A DNA stretch of 64,000 nucleotides from Indolivaga macrotermitis (GTDB taxonomy: Bacteria; Bacteroidota; Bacteroidia; Bacteroidales; Dysgonomonadaceae). Both the position numbers and the translations under genes were made by a program. This document shows positions 7,321 through 17,113 of the stretch, one piece after another. The notes beneath the pieces were generated by a model that worked only from the letters and a program-made list of their open reading frames with translations, was not told where the DNA came from and made no database searches. The stretch lies in the NCBI RefSeq assembly GCF_900128985.1, contig NZ_FQUC01000002.1, positions 598,976-662,975 of the forward strand, in the 5' to 3' direction. Each line of letters opens with the position of its first letter. Positions within the stretch are counted from its first letter, which is position 1.

Positions 7321-8541
7321 TTATTTCAAAGAACTAGCTATATTCAGTTTTTTTGCTAATTTATCCATTTCATTACTCAATTTCTGATCAGTTATCTGAG
7401 CATATATCTGAGTTGTTTTAATTTTCGTATGCCCTAATAATTTAGAGACACTCTCTATTGACATTCCCTCTGTAAGACAAAGGGTTCCAAAAGTATGTCT
7501 GGCACAATGGCTCGTTATTCTTTTGTTAATACCGCAAATATTAGTGATTTCGGATAAATACTCATTCATTTTTTGATTACTGATTATGGGTAATAATTCC
7601 CCATATTCCTGTAAATATTCATATTTCTTAAGAATAGCTATAGGTATATCTAACAAACGTACCTTATATGGAATTCCGGTTTTATTCCTGGTAGCCATAA
7701 TCCATAGATGGCCATCAATATTTGTTCTAATTTTTTCTTTAGTCAGGTTCTGGAGATCAGAATACGATAAACCAGTAAAGGAGCAAAAAAGAAAAATATC
7801 TCTAACTCTTTCCAGCCGTTCTGAGGGCAATTTTTTATTATACAATGCGATCAATTCTGCTTTTGTTAGAAATGACCGTTCCTTTTTTTCAAAACTAATT
7901 TTAAAATTAGCAAATGGATCAGGAAAATACTCTCCGCTATTTTTTATGTAAAAGAATATAGCTCTCAAATGTTGGATGGTTTTCATCGCATTATTGTTTC
8001 CTGATTTATATTTACTTCGCAGAAACTGATAAAAATTTTGAATAAAAACGGTGGTTATTTCTCGATAAGGCATATCTTTTACCTTATATGTTTTTTCCAT
8101 AAATTCTGATAATCGTTTTTTTACTAATTCATATCTTAAGTAAGTAGTTCTCCTAACTGTCACTCCAACTTTTGATCTGTATTGTTCATTGAATTTATCG
8201 AAGTAATAGATGATAGTTTTACCCTTTTCTTCGAAACCCAATAGAATATTTTTGATTTTATCGGGACTGGCATACCCATCTATATCCATTAATTTATAAT
8301 AGTACGTGACTATCTTTCCACGGATCTTATCTAACATAGAGTTAATAGCGATTGCTTCTGCATTATTACCAATTGATTTTCCCCATTCATTATTCCACTC
8401 ATCGGGATAAATTTCAAGCTTTGTGCTAAATTGAGAACGTTTTCCATCTATGGTAATTCTGCCCATTATGGCTACTTTCCCATTTTTCTTAGGGTTACTT
8501 CTCTTAATATAAAAAAGAATTTTAAAAGTACTTCGTCTCAT
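7321..8541 (-). CDS. Tyrosine recombinase / integrase of a Bacteroidetes mobile element (IntDOT-like)
   Basis: A 406-aa integrase with an N-terminal Arm-DNA-binding domain (about residues 1-90), a SAM-like core-binding domain (about 105-205) and a catalytic domain. Catalytic positions visible are Lys in TRNKTGIPYKVRL, HCARHTFGTL (H-x-x-R-H), LLGH and Tyr in TTQIYAQI. The usual first Arg is replaced: the motif reads FTGLSYSDLQNL. Loss of that Arg is known in the IntDOT family of Bacteroides conjugative transposons, so it does not by itself mean inactivity. The gene ends near a tRNA fragment and begins beside the defence operon region, consistent with integration of an island. Confidence 0.88.
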   Translation of the reverse strand: MRRSTFKILFYIKRSNPKKNGKVAIMGRITIDGKRSQFSTKLEIYPDEWNNEWGKSIGNNAEAIAINSMLDKIRGKIVTYYYKLMDIDGYASPDKIKNILLGFEEKGKTIIYYFDKFNEQYRSKVGVTVRRTTYLRYELVKKRLSEFMEKTYKVKDMPYREITTVFIQNFYQFLRSKYKSGNNNAMKTIQHLRAIFFYIKNSGEYFPDPFANFKISFEKKERSFLTKAELIALYNKKLPSERLERVRDIFLFCSFTGLSYSDLQNLTKEKIRTNIDGHLWIMATRNKTGIPYKVRLLDIPIAILKKYEYLQEYGELLPIISNQKMNEYLSEITNICGINKRITSHCARHTFGTLCLTEGMSIESVSKLLGHTKIKTTQIYAQITDQKLSNEMDKLAKKLNIASSLK

Positions 8542-8559
8542 ATTAATGAATTTAGACTA

Positions 8560-8567
8560 CAAAAATA
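8560..8567 (-). promoter_or_regulatory. -7-like box (TATTTTTG) for the integrase at 7321-8541
   Basis: A full TAnnTTTG match on the minus strand, 18 bases before the integrase start. The -33 region has only a partial match (TTTC near 8585-8588). Confidence 0.35.
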
Positions 8568-8798
8568 GTTCTAAATACAGTCATGAAAAGAATTATCACA
8601 GAGACAAAATGCGACAAATCAAAGACTTAACTCGGAAGTTGAAAAAGTAACATTCAATCTATTGAAGCTAATTTTATTTATTAGGCGCTCTTTTGAAGAT
8701 GCACAAGTTAACTGCTTATTTTCAGTCACTTAGGAAATAATCATCTTCATTTCATCTTTATTATATTGTAAGACTTAAGAGGGAGGTATAGTATATAG

Positions 8799-8957
8799 AT
8801 GCTAACCAGAATCGTAAAGAAACAAATAAAGACAATTATAGCAAAAAAGAGCAATATGACTTTTGGTAAAGCATTGATATTCTCTCTTGTAAAAAGATCA
8901 AATATTGAAGTCGATTTTTTGACATGGAAGCCCCGACTTATTCATAATGCTCCTTAA
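8799..8957 (+). CDS. Possible small ORF, 52 aa, unknown
   Basis: ATG at 8799 after a purine-rich stretch (GAGGGAGGT). It encodes a 52-aa basic peptide (about MLTRIVKKQIKTIIAKKSN..., ending KPRLIHNAP). It is convergent with the large NTPase gene and follows no gene on its strand. No family is recognised. It could be a random ORF or the decayed end of an older gene. Confidence 0.25.
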   Translation: MLTRIVKKQIKTIIAKKSNMTFGKALIFSLVKRSNIEVDFLTWKPRLIHNAP

Positions 8958-8989
8958 GAAGACAAACATATCTAGTTTATATCTAACTG

Positions 8990-11900
8990 CTATTCTTCCT
9001 CAACTGCTATTCTTCCTCTAATCTTTTCATCTTTATCAAGAGTATATAATCCTGATATATTAAGTCTTCCAATGTGATCTTCTTTACGAGAATAATTCCC
9101 AATAATTTGCTTTTCGCCGTATACATTCCAAATAAGTACAAGGCTATTTTTATCAAGCCATTCTAATAGGGGCTGTTTCTTTATTAAAAGTCCCGAGATA
9201 CCCTTATTATTAACAGAAGGGTCAAAGCAAATGAGTTCTCCTATATCATTAATAAATTCAGCATCGTTAGAAGAATAATTTAGATTTAATCCATCCGCTA
9301 TAATTTGTGAAGGATAATAATATTGTATAGCCATTTCTTTTGAACAATCGAATTCTTCTTCCCAATTAAAGAATTCTGTTGTTCTCCGCACTTTAGTTAT
9401 TGCATTTTTATATCTGTTTTTAGTTATTTCACTCCAATCTTCTCCTTCATAATATGGTTTATTAAAGAACTTGAATGCTGGTGACCAATAATATTCTCTA
9501 CTAAATATTTGATATAAACTTCTTGTACTAGGGAATCTATCAATTTCAGTATAATTGCGTTTAAGCTTATTAATATCGCTCTTTGGAAGGAGATAACTTT
9601 GAATCTCCATCCATAAACGTTTATATGATATATCATATTTATTTTCCCCAATAGGCGTTTCTTCATTCCATTCAGGATGAATTTCTAACCATATCCAATT
9701 TTCTCCTAGCTGATCAATAACCTCAATAATATTTTCAGGTTTAGGAATATCGTTCCTGTCTTTTATCCATTCTTTTTTAGATGATGTACCAAAAACGAGT
9801 TCACGGTTAAACCACCATTGAGGTGGATATTTTTCATACTTGTCAGACTTCTTTTCTCTAATAATTATTGTAGGATCAATATCTCTAATATAGGGATACC
9901 ATGGTCCATCATACAATATTGTTGACTTTGGATTATCCCAATCAGATTCATCTGTTAAAGGGAATTGATCTGACACCCTTGCTAATAGTTCATAGAATAC
10001 AATCCATTGATATTTTTTCCCTATTCGTTCATTATGTCCAGCATGCCTACCGGAACCTTGTCTTTTATCAAAATCTGTAAAAAGTTTAGGATCGTAGCCT
10101 AATTCAAAGATTCGCTGTATAGCGTAATTGCTTAATCCATTATAATTTACCTGCCAATCATCAAGTGCTCTCTGAAATACATAGCGTCCGAAATCTCCAT
10201 ATCCCCCTGTTCCTCGTCCATATTCTGTTGTCATCGAACGGAGAATCGCTGTTGAACCCCAAAGTTTTCCTGTATAATTACCAGTATCATCTTTAGGTTC
10301 ATATTTATTATCTATAGCTTTATTTGAGGGAAAGCGAGATGGTAATTTTTTGCTTTTATATGGAGGTCTAACTTTTTTTGTATCGATTTTAATTTCTATA
10401 TTGAAATATAATGCATATTCTATAATTCCTCTGGCATAATCACGAAGTAAAATATGAGGGTATACTATCTTCGGCATGAAGATCTGATTATATACATATT
10501 CGGCTAAATTCTTTATACTATTTTTATCTACTGAATGTAGAGTGCATCCGTAAGAGACTGCATATAATCGCTCTAGCACATAAGGATCATTTACATCTTT
10601 AAAATTGTCCAATAATACAAGAAGTAAATGCATTCTATCTTTTAAAATACATACTAGTGCCTTAGTTGCAGCATCTCTCAAATATCGATTTGCACTTACA
10701 AGAAACCAACTGAGCGTCGTACTTGTCAGAAGAATAGAATCATCACTTAAATATGATAACTCTTCTTCATCCCAAGCCCAATCAATTAGTCGTTGAATAG
10801 AACTGATATTATACTTTTCATTTTTATATTTATTTTGGAGCCAGATTGTCCATGTTAAATCTCTTTCACTAAGTGAAAATTGCATTAAGTATGAATGGAT
10901 TCTTTCAGCATTAAAATAAAAATTAGGTTTTACGGAAACCGAAAGAGTTGTTTCAAAGAAATCATCAAAGAGATGGTCATTATAAAGAATGACATCATTA
11001 ACATAAGAACTAACTTCGTCACTAATTCTCTCAACCTTACGCCATATTAAAGATTGGATAAAAGCTTTAGCTATTAAATCATATTGTTTTAGGCTTGGTA
11101 TAAGTTCAAATAGCTCTTTGTTAATTTTTTCTGGTAATTGAATAGATAATGCTTCAATCAAATTTTGGTTACGATACAATGATCTAGAATCTTTCACTAT
11201 CTCAAATAGTCGCCCTGATTTAAAAGAAGATTCGGGATGATCTAGATTTAAATATTTCTCTAATAAGGAAGAAACAGTAAAATGGTCTTGAAAGCGTTGA
11301 TAAGCTAAATATATAACATCGAAATATTTACCTTTTTCATCCCAATGTAAATTTTTATTAAATACTCCTTCTGATATCAGTCTATTTAAATAAGGCTCTC
11401 TTTTAGAACATTGGTCCTTAAATAACTCATTAATAATCTTATTTGCTTCTTGATAGGGTACATAGTCGACTTCATTATCTATCGTATATAGTATGATATC
11501 ATTAACAGCCTGTTTAACCAAATTTAGATTTTCATCAAAAAATAAATTTTCAGGTTTAGAAAGTTTATAATTAATGCTAGATAAAAAAGTGTCTATAATA
11601 TTTGTTATCCCTTCATATCCTAAAGGTACTTCGTGTAAACCTTGTTCATGAAGAGAAAGACAATATAACTTTAGGAATAAGGGATTATGAAATTCGGGAT
11701 TCAATAATGGTGTAGATGGAAGAGTTATATCATAATACTTAAAGAACAATTTTACTGCTTCATATTCATTATCTGCAAAACCATCATGCTGAATCTTTTG
11801 AATTAAATCTAAGTTTATTTCTTTCTCTGGGGCTATTAGTTTGAAGTAAGAATCTCTTATGCTAACAACTAATCCTAACCAAGGGTATCTTTTTATAGAT

Positions 11901-13243
11901 TTAATAAAGCTCTTTAAATTTTTAGGCCATATATCTCGTCCTTCTCCTTCATTTAAAGCATCAATAAATATTATAATTCTACTCTGGTTACTTCCTGCTT
12001 TTGCATTTAATGCACCTAAAAATGTTAACTCGTCAATATTTTGCTTCCGTAGAAAATTATTTAAGATTTGTGTCCATGGAAGCTCTTTTGTAGAGAAATG
12101 TTCTCCTAAAATGAGTAAGCTTTGTTGTCCTTTTTCTTTTCTTTTGTTGATAATATCGGCTAGCAAATGAGATTTTCCACATCCGGCCTCACCCCATATC
12201 ATAAGAAAAGGATTATTGGATAAACTACAAGTTATTCCATTATAAAAGGATTGCAATTCATGTAATTCATATCCAAAATTTCGGATTCCACTAATTTCGT
12301 GATTATAAGCGCGATTATAATAGTCTGTTTTCTCTTTTCCTTTTTCCTGTTTATCCCTAAGTTCTTCCAGTTGATCTTCAATGTTAGAAGATATAGTGGA
12401 GAGCTCCTCTAACAGACAGTTTAACTTGTCGTATGATATTAAGTCGTTATTCAGAAATTCAATACTTTCATAGAGAATACGGATTTTTTTAATTTCTTCA
12501 TCTAATTGTTTTACTAATGTTTTGATAGTATCATTATCAATTGCTATACGAATTTTTCTGTAATTTTCTAATAGCTTATTGTATTTAGTATCATGTTGTG
12601 TCTTAAAATCTTTGTCTCTTGATAGCCCATCAAATATTTTAGCTATAGGTAATTCAAAATTTAATTCTTTAGAATATCTTGCTCCCAAAGCATTAATACT
12701 CTCTTCATTTTTATAATCAAACCAGTCATCTGAAAATTCCTCTTGATTAAACCAAAAATATTTGAGGCCTTCATGTTCTTTTTTTGATAATCTTTCGACT
12801 AACTCAAAATTTCCCCAATATATAATTTCAATCTCTTTTCCAAGCACCGTTTGTGAGTGTATTTTCCATTCTTTGACCTTTGACATCCATTTTTCTAACA
12901 TCGATTTCTGACCTTTTACTTTAGCATCAGGTCTATCTATGGGTAAACATATATAATATTTAGATAAAAAAGGGTGGCTATCGATCGCTGTTTTTATAGA
13001 TTTTTCAATTTGAGACCATTGGGTAGTAGATAAACTGGCTGTAAAATATTTTGCTTGCCACATTATAAGTGATCCATCTTCTAATTCCCAATAACATTCT
13101 TTTCCGCCATCAGGTTTACCTATTCTAAAAAAATGTTTCTTGGTTTTTAGATCCTCTTGTTCCGCTAACTGGCATATTAACTCTTCAAATCCATCATTGA
13201 GACTATTGTTTAAGGGTCTTATATTATTCCAATTTATAGACAT
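8990..13243 (-). CDS. Large STAND NTPase with N-terminal PD-(D/E)xK-type nuclease domain (Avs-like defence protein)
   Basis: A 1417-aa protein. Residues about 1-160 resemble the Cap4-like nuclease domains of defence NTPases: GFEELICQLA, then KPDGGKECYWELEDGSLI and MWQAKYF, with D45/E49 and Q-x-K at 63-65 as likely metal-site residues. A helical segment (220-310) leads into an ATPase with Walker A GEAGCGKS (351-358) and Walker B IIIFIDALNEGEG (about 422-434). The remaining 900 residues have no repeat obvious by eye and would be the sensor. This layout is that of antiviral STAND ATPases (AVAST/Avs), which bind a phage protein, oligomerise and cut DNA. It is the last gene of a four-gene minus-strand operon, 28 bases after the preceding gene. 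Assignment to a particular Avs type is not possible here. Confidence 0.7.
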   Translation of the reverse strand: MSINWNNIRPLNNSLNDGFEELICQLAEQEDLKTKKHFFRIGKPDGGKECYWELEDGSLIMWQAKYFTASLSTTQWSQIEKSIKTAIDSHPFLSKYYICLPIDRPDAKVKGQKSMLEKWMSKVKEWKIHSQTVLGKEIEIIYWGNFELVERLSKKEHEGLKYFWFNQEEFSDDWFDYKNEESINALGARYSKELNFELPIAKIFDGLSRDKDFKTQHDTKYNKLLENYRKIRIAIDNDTIKTLVKQLDEEIKKIRILYESIEFLNNDLISYDKLNCLLEELSTISSNIEDQLEELRDKQEKGKEKTDYYNRAYNHEISGIRNFGYELHELQSFYNGITCSLSNNPFLMIWGEAGCGKSHLLADIINKRKEKGQQSLLILGEHFSTKELPWTQILNNFLRKQNIDELTFLGALNAKAGSNQSRIIIFIDALNEGEGRDIWPKNLKSFIKSIKRYPWLGLVVSIRDSYFKLIAPEKEINLDLIQKIQHDGFADNEYEAVKLFFKYYDITLPSTPLLNPEFHNPLFLKLYCLSLHEQGLHEVPLGYEGITNIIDTFLSSINYKLSKPENLFFDENLNLVKQAVNDIILYTIDNEVDYVPYQEANKIINELFKDQCSKREPYLNRLISEGVFNKNLHWDEKGKYFDVIYLAYQRFQDHFTVSSLLEKYLNLDHPESSFKSGRLFEIVKDSRSLYRNQNLIEALSIQLPEKINKELFELIPSLKQYDLIAKAFIQSLIWRKVERISDEVSSYVNDVILYNDHLFDDFFETTLSVSVKPNFYFNAERIHSYLMQFSLSERDLTWTIWLQNKYKNEKYNISSIQRLIDWAWDEEELSYLSDDSILLTSTTLSWFLVSANRYLRDAATKALVCILKDRMHLLLVLLDNFKDVNDPYVLERLYAVSYGCTLHSVDKNSIKNLAEYVYNQIFMPKIVYPHILLRDYARGIIEYALYFNIEIKIDTKKVRPPYKSKKLPSRFPSNKAIDNKYEPKDDTGNYTGKLWGSTAILRSMTTEYGRGTGGYGDFGRYVFQRALDDWQVNYNGLSNYAIQRIFELGYDPKLFTDFDKRQGSGRHAGHNERIGKKYQWIVFYELLARVSDQFPLTDESDWDNPKSTILYDGPWYPYIRDIDPTIIIREKKSDKYEKYPPQWWFNRELVFGTSSKKEWIKDRNDIPKPENIIEVIDQLGENWIWLEIHPEWNEETPIGENKYDISYKRLWMEIQSYLLPKSDINKLKRNYTEIDRFPSTRSLYQIFSREYYWSPAFKFFNKPYYEGEDWSEITKNRYKNAITKVRRTTEFFNWEEEFDCSKEMAIQYYYPSQIIADGLNLNYSSNDAEFINDIGELICFDPSVNNKGISGLLIKKQPLLEWLDKNSLVLIWNVYGEKQIIGNYSRKEDHIGRLNISGLYTLDKDEKIRGRIAVEEE

Positions 13244-13270
13244 GTTTCAAAGTAATTATATAATAGAAAA

Positions 13271-15112
13271 TTATATTCCTAGTATTTGTTTTAATAAATC
13301 TTTCTTTTCAGGATATTTTTCAAGAATTTCTGTAGTGTCGTAGAATTCTTTCCTGAACTCATTCATTCGCTCATTATCAATATTATTCTCCTTTTTAAAT
13401 TTTTGGATGTTTTTAGGAGTTCTTAGTTTAAGTTTCTTACATAATTCAGAAGTTACAAAAGCTGGTATTGAAACTTCAAATTTAGAATCCAAATACAACT
13501 CATTCTTAAAACCAAATCCTCCATGATAATAAAGGTCATCAAAAAGATGACAAACATCGGGAGAAGTGATATATATTTCGTCTCTATTACAATGTTGAAT
13601 AAAAACCTGTCGTTGCATTATGAAATAACCTACAATATCCAATTCATCTGAGCATATTAATCTTTCATGCAACTTTTCACGATTGATCAAATATGTTATT
13701 AACTCTCCGACTGCATTTTCTTTTCTTGATATTGTTAATAAAATTGATTCTAAATCATCGATTGAAACAGACCATGGGTAAAATGCATTTCCTTCCTTCT
13801 CCAATAGCAAACCAAGATCGCATTGTATTTGACCAAAACGCTCCTGTGTTACTAGGATGATAAAAGCGTTTTCAATCTTATTAGTTTTTATACATTCTAT
13901 TTCATTTTTATTTTTATCTGAAATAGTTAATTCTTTTCCATTGTAAATTGCAGATTGGACTTCCAACGCTTGGTCATATGCCTTTTGAATAGATGTTTTA
14001 AATTCCCGCTCTGTTCTTTTATACGATTTTTCTACATCCCGAAAAGGCTCTTTGTATAGATCAGCTTTGCATTCTATTATAAATGCGGTTCTCCGATAAA
14101 AGATTAAAATATCCTTTTCATTATCTTTTCCATTAATATAATAATTCGTAAATATTTTAATTTCATCTTGAGGTAGAAAATCCGTGAAAACATCTATAGT
14201 CTTTTCCTCTAAATATATTGCTCTTGATCTATCACTATTTTTACCAGACTTATCTTTACATACATTATATAGAAGATTATAAATGGATATGATCAATTGA
14301 TTATTAAAAAACAAAACATATCGATTATTTGGAAGCTGTATTATTGGTTTATTCAACAGTTCACATGAGTCAGTATAATATAAATAATCCAAATTAGAAG
14401 TTTGTTTAAGTGATAATAAGGATAAGATTTTTTTTACTTTAGATTTATCTAGTCTTTTATAATCATCAATCGAAAATGTCTGTTGATTTACAAGATCGAA
14501 AGATATAAATTTGGTATCACTTTCATTTTCAAAACTAGGATAGCAATATGTGCCATCGGCATTTTTATCTACATCTTGACTGATAAAATTGGAATAACAT
14601 TCCATGAATTTTAGAGTTGATATTTGTGTCGTTTCAAAATAAAATGTTATTAAATCATTTATGCTAATGTTTATAGATTCAGAAATAAAATCTTCAAGAG
14701 ATGAGAAGGTTCCTTGAATTCGTTCTATTACCTGTTCAACATATACTAAAGAAGCGTTGAGAAAGTAGTTAAGGTAGGTCGTTTGTGCCACTAAATTCTT
14801 TCTATAAGTTTCTCCGTAATAATCTACAACTTCTTTGAAATCATATTGTTCTTTATAGTATTTTTCAATATTATCCAGCATCTCTACGATCTCAGAAAAA
14901 CTATAAATAGAGTCCTTTCCCTTTCTAGAATTGGATAAACTCAAATTTATTAAATATGTCATTTGTCTGACTATAGAGGGTAATCGAATAAACTTACTCT
15001 CTGTTTTCATTTGACAATTGAAAAAGAATATCCACAATGGAATAGCTTTATTTATATCAAATTGGGATATATATACTTTCAGATTGCTTGATTGCTGTTC
15101 TATATTTTGCAT
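13271..15112 (-). CDS. Unknown protein with PD-(D/E)xK nuclease motif, in defence operon
   Basis: A 613-aa protein with no signal peptide or membrane segment. The first 260 residues look mainly helical. At about 300-350 a nuclease-like pattern appears: YLEEKTIDVF, then EKDILIFYRR and TAFIIECKADLYKEPF. That is a helical Glu (303/304), D334 and E-x-K (347-349), as in PD-(D/E)xK enzymes and NERD-like domains. The C-terminal 250 residues are unassigned. It starts 10 bases after the helicase gene stop and ends 28 bases before the STAND NTPase start, so it very likely belongs to the same transcript. I infer a nuclease effector or helicase partner. The exact family was not recognised. Confidence 0.6.
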   Translation of the reverse strand: MQNIEQQSSNLKVYISQFDINKAIPLWIFFFNCQMKTESKFIRLPSIVRQMTYLINLSLSNSRKGKDSIYSFSEIVEMLDNIEKYYKEQYDFKEVVDYYGETYRKNLVAQTTYLNYFLNASLVYVEQVIERIQGTFSSLEDFISESINISINDLITFYFETTQISTLKFMECYSNFISQDVDKNADGTYCYPSFENESDTKFISFDLVNQQTFSIDDYKRLDKSKVKKILSLLSLKQTSNLDYLYYTDSCELLNKPIIQLPNNRYVLFFNNQLIISIYNLLYNVCKDKSGKNSDRSRAIYLEEKTIDVFTDFLPQDEIKIFTNYYINGKDNEKDILIFYRRTAFIIECKADLYKEPFRDVEKSYKRTEREFKTSIQKAYDQALEVQSAIYNGKELTISDKNKNEIECIKTNKIENAFIILVTQERFGQIQCDLGLLLEKEGNAFYPWSVSIDDLESILLTISRKENAVGELITYLINREKLHERLICSDELDIVGYFIMQRQVFIQHCNRDEIYITSPDVCHLFDDLYYHGGFGFKNELYLDSKFEVSIPAFVTSELCKKLKLRTPKNIQKFKKENNIDNERMNEFRKEFYDTTEILEKYPEKKDLLKQILGI

Positions 15113-15121
15113 ACTATTATA

Positions 15122-17113
15122 TTATTGAACATTAATTATTTCCCATTTATCATTTTGATTATTTAATTCGCCAAACAAACGATTAAACCGATCTTCATGA
15201 ATCGCAATACACAATAAATGAGTAGGTCTTGATAATCCAACATATGCCATTCTTGCCGATTCCTTTATCCTAACTCCTAGATTATTATTAACGACTATTG
15301 GATTTCCTAAAAATTGGGGTGATAATCTTTCGGATTCATAAGATCTATAATAATATGACTCTAAATATAATGTTGCAGAATGAGTTTGTCCCTTCGATGC
15401 ATGCACATTTGATATTTCGATTTCAACATCTTCATCTTTAATAGTATTAGGAGTTTCCGTTTCTAAATCTATAACTTCTCCTAAATCTTCCGATTCAATA
15501 AAGTTCTTTGAATTAACTATCTGAGTATTGAATACTTTTAAAAAAGTTGGAATATATGTCTTTATATTTTCCAATACAGTTGACGTTCTACCTTTGACAA
15601 TATCAATAGACCAATTGTATAGATTAAGAGAAAATTGTTCTTGAAATTGAATGTTATTTACTTCACTATATTCTTTTATCTTATTTATCAGTGTATTTCG
15701 CGTATAATTTCGACTTTTAGAATCTGTAGAATTTTCAAGCCTTAGTATTCTTAGTAAAGCATTCAATATAGATGTTCTTATAACATTCAGAGTGTGTTTT
15801 TTTCTGTCATAAAATACGAGATATGATTTCAAATTAGGATAATCAATGTTTATTTTATGAATTTGACTACTAAAATCAATATAATCAGCTAATCTTATTT
15901 TATCTACGTCATTATTATCTTCTTCTGTTTTCCAAATAGTATTCCATGCTATGACCTTAATTGGATATTTATATTTGCCATTATCATTCTTTTCTTTTAT
16001 AATATTTGCAAAATCTATATTTTGATCTTTTATTCTTTTAATTAAATTAATAAACTCAGGTATCACATTCTTTATCGTTTCGTTTGAATATTTTAATATA
16101 TAGAGCTTAATGTTACAACGATTTAAACCTATAACATTGAATCCATCAGGTCTGTGTAATGCAAAACAATTAACCAAATCTGAAATATTAGCACTCAACC
16201 TGTGACTACCATTCAATGTTAAAAGCTTGGTCCTATCAACCCATATATTATGAAATCGGATATCGCCATTAAAGATTGCTTGATTTTTATCTCCAATACG
16301 TTGGTATCTCGACTTACTATTTGCATTGTCATAAAATATATTTTCGAGAATATTATATTGATGAATATCCATATCTTGCATTTCATCAATAAACACATAG
16401 GAAAATCTTCTTTGTAGTAAATTTTTTAATTGAGGGTGTTTTTCCAAATAAGATTTTGCAAATGTATACGCATCATTAAAGTTCAAAATTCCAGTGTTTA
16501 ATAATTCCTTTTTCGTTTTTACTAGATTAACATATGTTGGTGTTGTCACTCCTAAATTCGGAATAATTATTGGCTCCTTTGTGTAGAAATGGCTAATCGT
16601 TTGATCTACTATAGTAAATTCTTCAATGAAAGAAGAATATCTATTTCCAAAACGATGTTCTAATCCTGATCTATATTTTATTGGATATTTATGATTAAAT
16701 TGCTCATTAAAAATATCATTATCTATTCTAACTGGTTTATGTTTTTTCCATTGAGCATAATAGGGTATTGCTAAAAATCCATCAACGAAACTTTGTATTG
16801 TTCCGATAAAATTAGGATATGAAAATAACTTAGGGCAATATTTCTGAATTCTTATTTTTATTTCATCTACTGCTGCATTTGTATGAGAAATAACTAAAAT
16901 GCCACAACCATTGTCTAAAGGTAATTTCCTTTCTAATATAAGTAATTTTGCTAGAAGAACTGTCGTTTTCCCACTTCCATGAACTGCCTGCAGATCTAGA
17001 GTGCCCAGATCTTTTATGAACAGCCTTCTTTCATCGTCAAAGTTAGAGCCATTCAAAAGAATCTTTTCGGCATATAATATATCATCATCAGTGATACTAA
17101 TTTCCTGTGGCAT
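15122..17113 (-). CDS. UvrD-like superfamily 1 helicase (GajB-like)
   Basis: A 663-aa SF1A helicase/ATPase. Walker A is AVHGSGKTTVLLAK (about 43-56), motif Ia is near ISHTNAAVDEI (75-85), Walker B is FIDEMQDMD (about 241-249), motif IV/V is ISNVHASKGQTHSATLYLES, and motif VI is MAYVGLSRPTHLL near the C-terminus. The second domain has a large insertion, and at 663 aa it is longer than typical Gabija GajB (about 500 aa). The start overlaps the 3' end of the upstream OLD/TOPRIM frame by 17 bases. That OLD ATPase plus UvrD order is the Gabija arrangement. GajB is thought to sense DNA ends and activate GajA. The helicase motifs are intact even though the partner gene carries a stop. Confidence 0.8.
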   Translation of the reverse strand: MPQEISITDDDILYAEKILLNGSNFDDERRLFIKDLGTLDLQAVHGSGKTTVLLAKLLILERKLPLDNGCGILVISHTNAAVDEIKIRIQKYCPKLFSYPNFIGTIQSFVDGFLAIPYYAQWKKHKPVRIDNDIFNEQFNHKYPIKYRSGLEHRFGNRYSSFIEEFTIVDQTISHFYTKEPIIIPNLGVTTPTYVNLVKTKKELLNTGILNFNDAYTFAKSYLEKHPQLKNLLQRRFSYVFIDEMQDMDIHQYNILENIFYDNANSKSRYQRIGDKNQAIFNGDIRFHNIWVDRTKLLTLNGSHRLSANISDLVNCFALHRPDGFNVIGLNRCNIKLYILKYSNETIKNVIPEFINLIKRIKDQNIDFANIIKEKNDNGKYKYPIKVIAWNTIWKTEEDNNDVDKIRLADYIDFSSQIHKINIDYPNLKSYLVFYDRKKHTLNVIRTSILNALLRILRLENSTDSKSRNYTRNTLINKIKEYSEVNNIQFQEQFSLNLYNWSIDIVKGRTSTVLENIKTYIPTFLKVFNTQIVNSKNFIESEDLGEVIDLETETPNTIKDEDVEIEISNVHASKGQTHSATLYLESYYYRSYESERLSPQFLGNPIVVNNNLGVRIKESARMAYVGLSRPTHLLCIAIHEDRFNRLFGELNNQNDKWEIINVQ

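Larger units (their letters stand above)
8542..8989. other. Intergenic region between integrase and STAND NTPase gene
   Basis: About 448 bases. They contain the integrase promoter-like box and one small ORF (8799-8957). Otherwise the DNA is AT-rich with no RNA gene or clear hairpin recognised. Confidence 0.5.

Noticed and set aside
7321..8541. Integrase judged inactive because the first catalytic Arg is missing
   Set aside because: The same substitution occurs in active IntDOT-type recombinases of Bacteroides elements, so it is not evidence of a dead enzyme.
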